6,177 nt of DNA from an uncultured bacterium (GTDB lineage: Bacteria; Actinomycetota; Coriobacteriia; Coriobacteriales; Coriobacteriaceae), in the NCBI GenBank assembly GCA_905215195.1, contig CAJMPF010000111.1:1-6177 (forward strand), written 5' to 3'. How positions within the stretch are numbered: position 1 is the first letter of the stretch; each line of letters starts with the position of its first letter. The notes below the pieces were generated by a model. That model was not told the origin of the DNA. It searched no databases and was given only the letters and a program-made list of their open reading frames with translations. Positions 5,610 to 6,177 of the stretch are shown here, one piece after another. Both the position numbers and the translations under genes were made by a program.

Positions 5610-5617
5610 AGGGCATC

Positions 5618-6085
5618 ATGGACGACCAAAACCAGAACAAAATGTTTATGCCGATGCAGGGGGAAGATACTTCCACGCAGCCGCCACGGTTCCATCGCCC
5701 CCACATCTCGCAAGAGCCCATTAATGATCCGGAGCCCGAGTATGTGACGAGAAATCGATATCAAACGCTCGAGGATGCCCAAACGGGACGTAAACATATG
5801 GGCGTCGCCTCGGGAGACCCTGTATATCTAAAAGACGCACCATTATCTAAAAACAGCGCAGCTAGTGATGAGCCGATGAAAGCATCCGCCGCTCATCAAC
5901 AAAGAGGTCCTCGACCAAAGCAAACCTTGACGCATTCGGCTCGCTATCTCGAAACACCAAAACAGGGAAAATCAATCTTCGTTTCGACAAGTAAACGACG
6001 CAAGCAGCATCGACTGACAATCCTGCTTTTGATCATTGCGGTCATAGCAGTTGCCCTTGTTATTAGATTTATCTTCTTTAAATAA
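5618..6085 (+). CDS. Hypothetical protein with a single C-terminal membrane segment
   Basis: The family is not recognised. The 155-residue protein is mostly hydrophilic and low in predicted structure for residues 1-125, rich in Q, N, P, S, K and R. Examples are a Q/N/M-rich start, PPRFHRPH at 22-29 and NDPEPEYVTRNRY at 36-48. It ends with a basic cluster KRRKQHR (126-132) followed by a hydrophobic helix LTILLLIIAVIAVALVI (133-149) and a tail of six residues. The layout is that of a tail-anchored or single-pass protein; the positive-inside rule places the long N-terminal region in the cytoplasm. No signal peptide or catalytic motif is seen. The ATG at 5618 has AAAGGG (5608-5613) only four bases upstream. 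It is divergent from hsp20 and faces a terminator-like region at the right edge. Codon use resembles a real gene and no competing frame is better, but function is unknown. Confidence 0.75.
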   Translation: MDDQNQNKMFMPMQGEDTSTQPPRFHRPHISQEPINDPEPEYVTRNRYQTLEDAQTGRKHMGVASGDPVYLKDAPLSKNSAASDEPMKASAAHQQRGPRPKQTLTHSARYLETPKQGKSIFVSTSKRRKQHRLTILLLIIAVIAVALVIRFIFFK

Positions 6086-6092
6086 AGGCTCA

Positions 6093-6120
6093 ATACCAAA
6101 AACGATAAGATCGTCTGGTG
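6093..6120. other. Small hairpin downstream of the hypothetical gene
   Basis: ACGAT (6102-6106) and ATCGT (6110-6114) pair around AAG, with ACCA (6094-6097) and TGGT (6116-6119) able to pair outside. No T run follows on the plus strand; on the minus strand the inner stem is followed by five T. It is a weak 3'-end signal at best. A second small hairpin, TTTACG/CGTAAA (6132-6137/6141-6146), follows it. Confidence 0.3.
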
Positions 6121-6149
6121 TAATTGAGTCATTTACGCCCCGTAAACGC

Positions 6150-6177
6150 AAAAAAAGGGGGAGGCCGCGAGGCCTCC
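6150..6177 (-). terminator. Terminator-like hairpin cut by the right edge
   Basis: GGAGGCC (6160-6166) pairs with GGCCTCC (6171-6177) around GCGA. On the minus strand the stem is followed by CCC and then seven T (A run 6150-6156). The GGG at 6157-6159 probably pairs with bases beyond the window, lengthening the stem so that the T run follows directly. This would end a minus-strand gene to the right, and might also serve the plus-strand hypothetical gene if a T run lies beyond the edge. Confidence 0.65.

Noticed and set aside
1..6177. CRISPR array, tRNA, rRNA, insertion sequence or toxin-antitoxin pair
   Set aside because: No regularly spaced repeats, cloverleaf, transposase motifs or paired small genes were seen on either strand.

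Overview
The window looks like chromosomal DNA of a fairly GC-rich Gram-positive bacterium. Protein style and gene content suggest the class Coriobacteriia, perhaps Collinsella-like. That assignment is an inference from general resemblance, not from a marker gene. No mobile element, CRISPR array, rRNA or tRNA is visible.

Layout, left to right. Bases 1-158 (minus) hold the first 52 codons of a large MalT/LuxR-type ATP-binding regulator that runs off the left edge, with its own promoter. Bases 318-695 (minus) hold only the C-terminal quarter or so of the tRNA-modification GTPase MnmE, followed by a good intrinsic terminator. Directly abutting it at about 692-695 is the N-terminal half of the membrane protease FtsH (686-1732, minus), cut off inside its AAA domain. 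Two normally intact housekeeping genes are therefore broken at one point. This is either a chimeric assembly join or a real rearrangement, and it is the most important thing to check here.

Right of the junction the order is classical: tilS (2430-3968), hpt (1734-2282) and ftsH, all on the minus strand. This tilS-hpt-ftsH block is conserved in many bacteria. hpt and ftsH are one base apart. A 147-base gap between tilS and hpt carries a candidate promoter wrapped in a 9-bp perfect dyad. Divergent from tilS is a WalJ/YycJ-type metallo-beta-lactamase-fold nuclease (4017-4826, plus). It converges on a small heat-shock protein gene (4909-5340, minus), and the two share a strong bidirectional terminator.

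The AT-rich 277-base region between hsp20 and the divergent hypothetical gene (5618-6085, plus) is the most regulatory-looking stretch. It has an 8-bp dyad over the likely hsp20 promoter, HAIR-like half-sites, a short hairpin that could hide the hsp20 Shine-Dalgarno (an RNA-thermometer candidate), and a 10-codon leader ORF just ahead of the hypothetical tail-anchored protein. The right edge stops inside a terminator-like hairpin.

The genes serve separate housekeeping jobs: tRNA decoding (TilS, MnmE), purine salvage (Hpt), protein quality control (FtsH, Hsp20) and DNA metabolism (WalJ). I see no novel multi-gene system. The interesting points are the ftsH/mnmE junction and the regulatory architecture around hsp20 and hpt.
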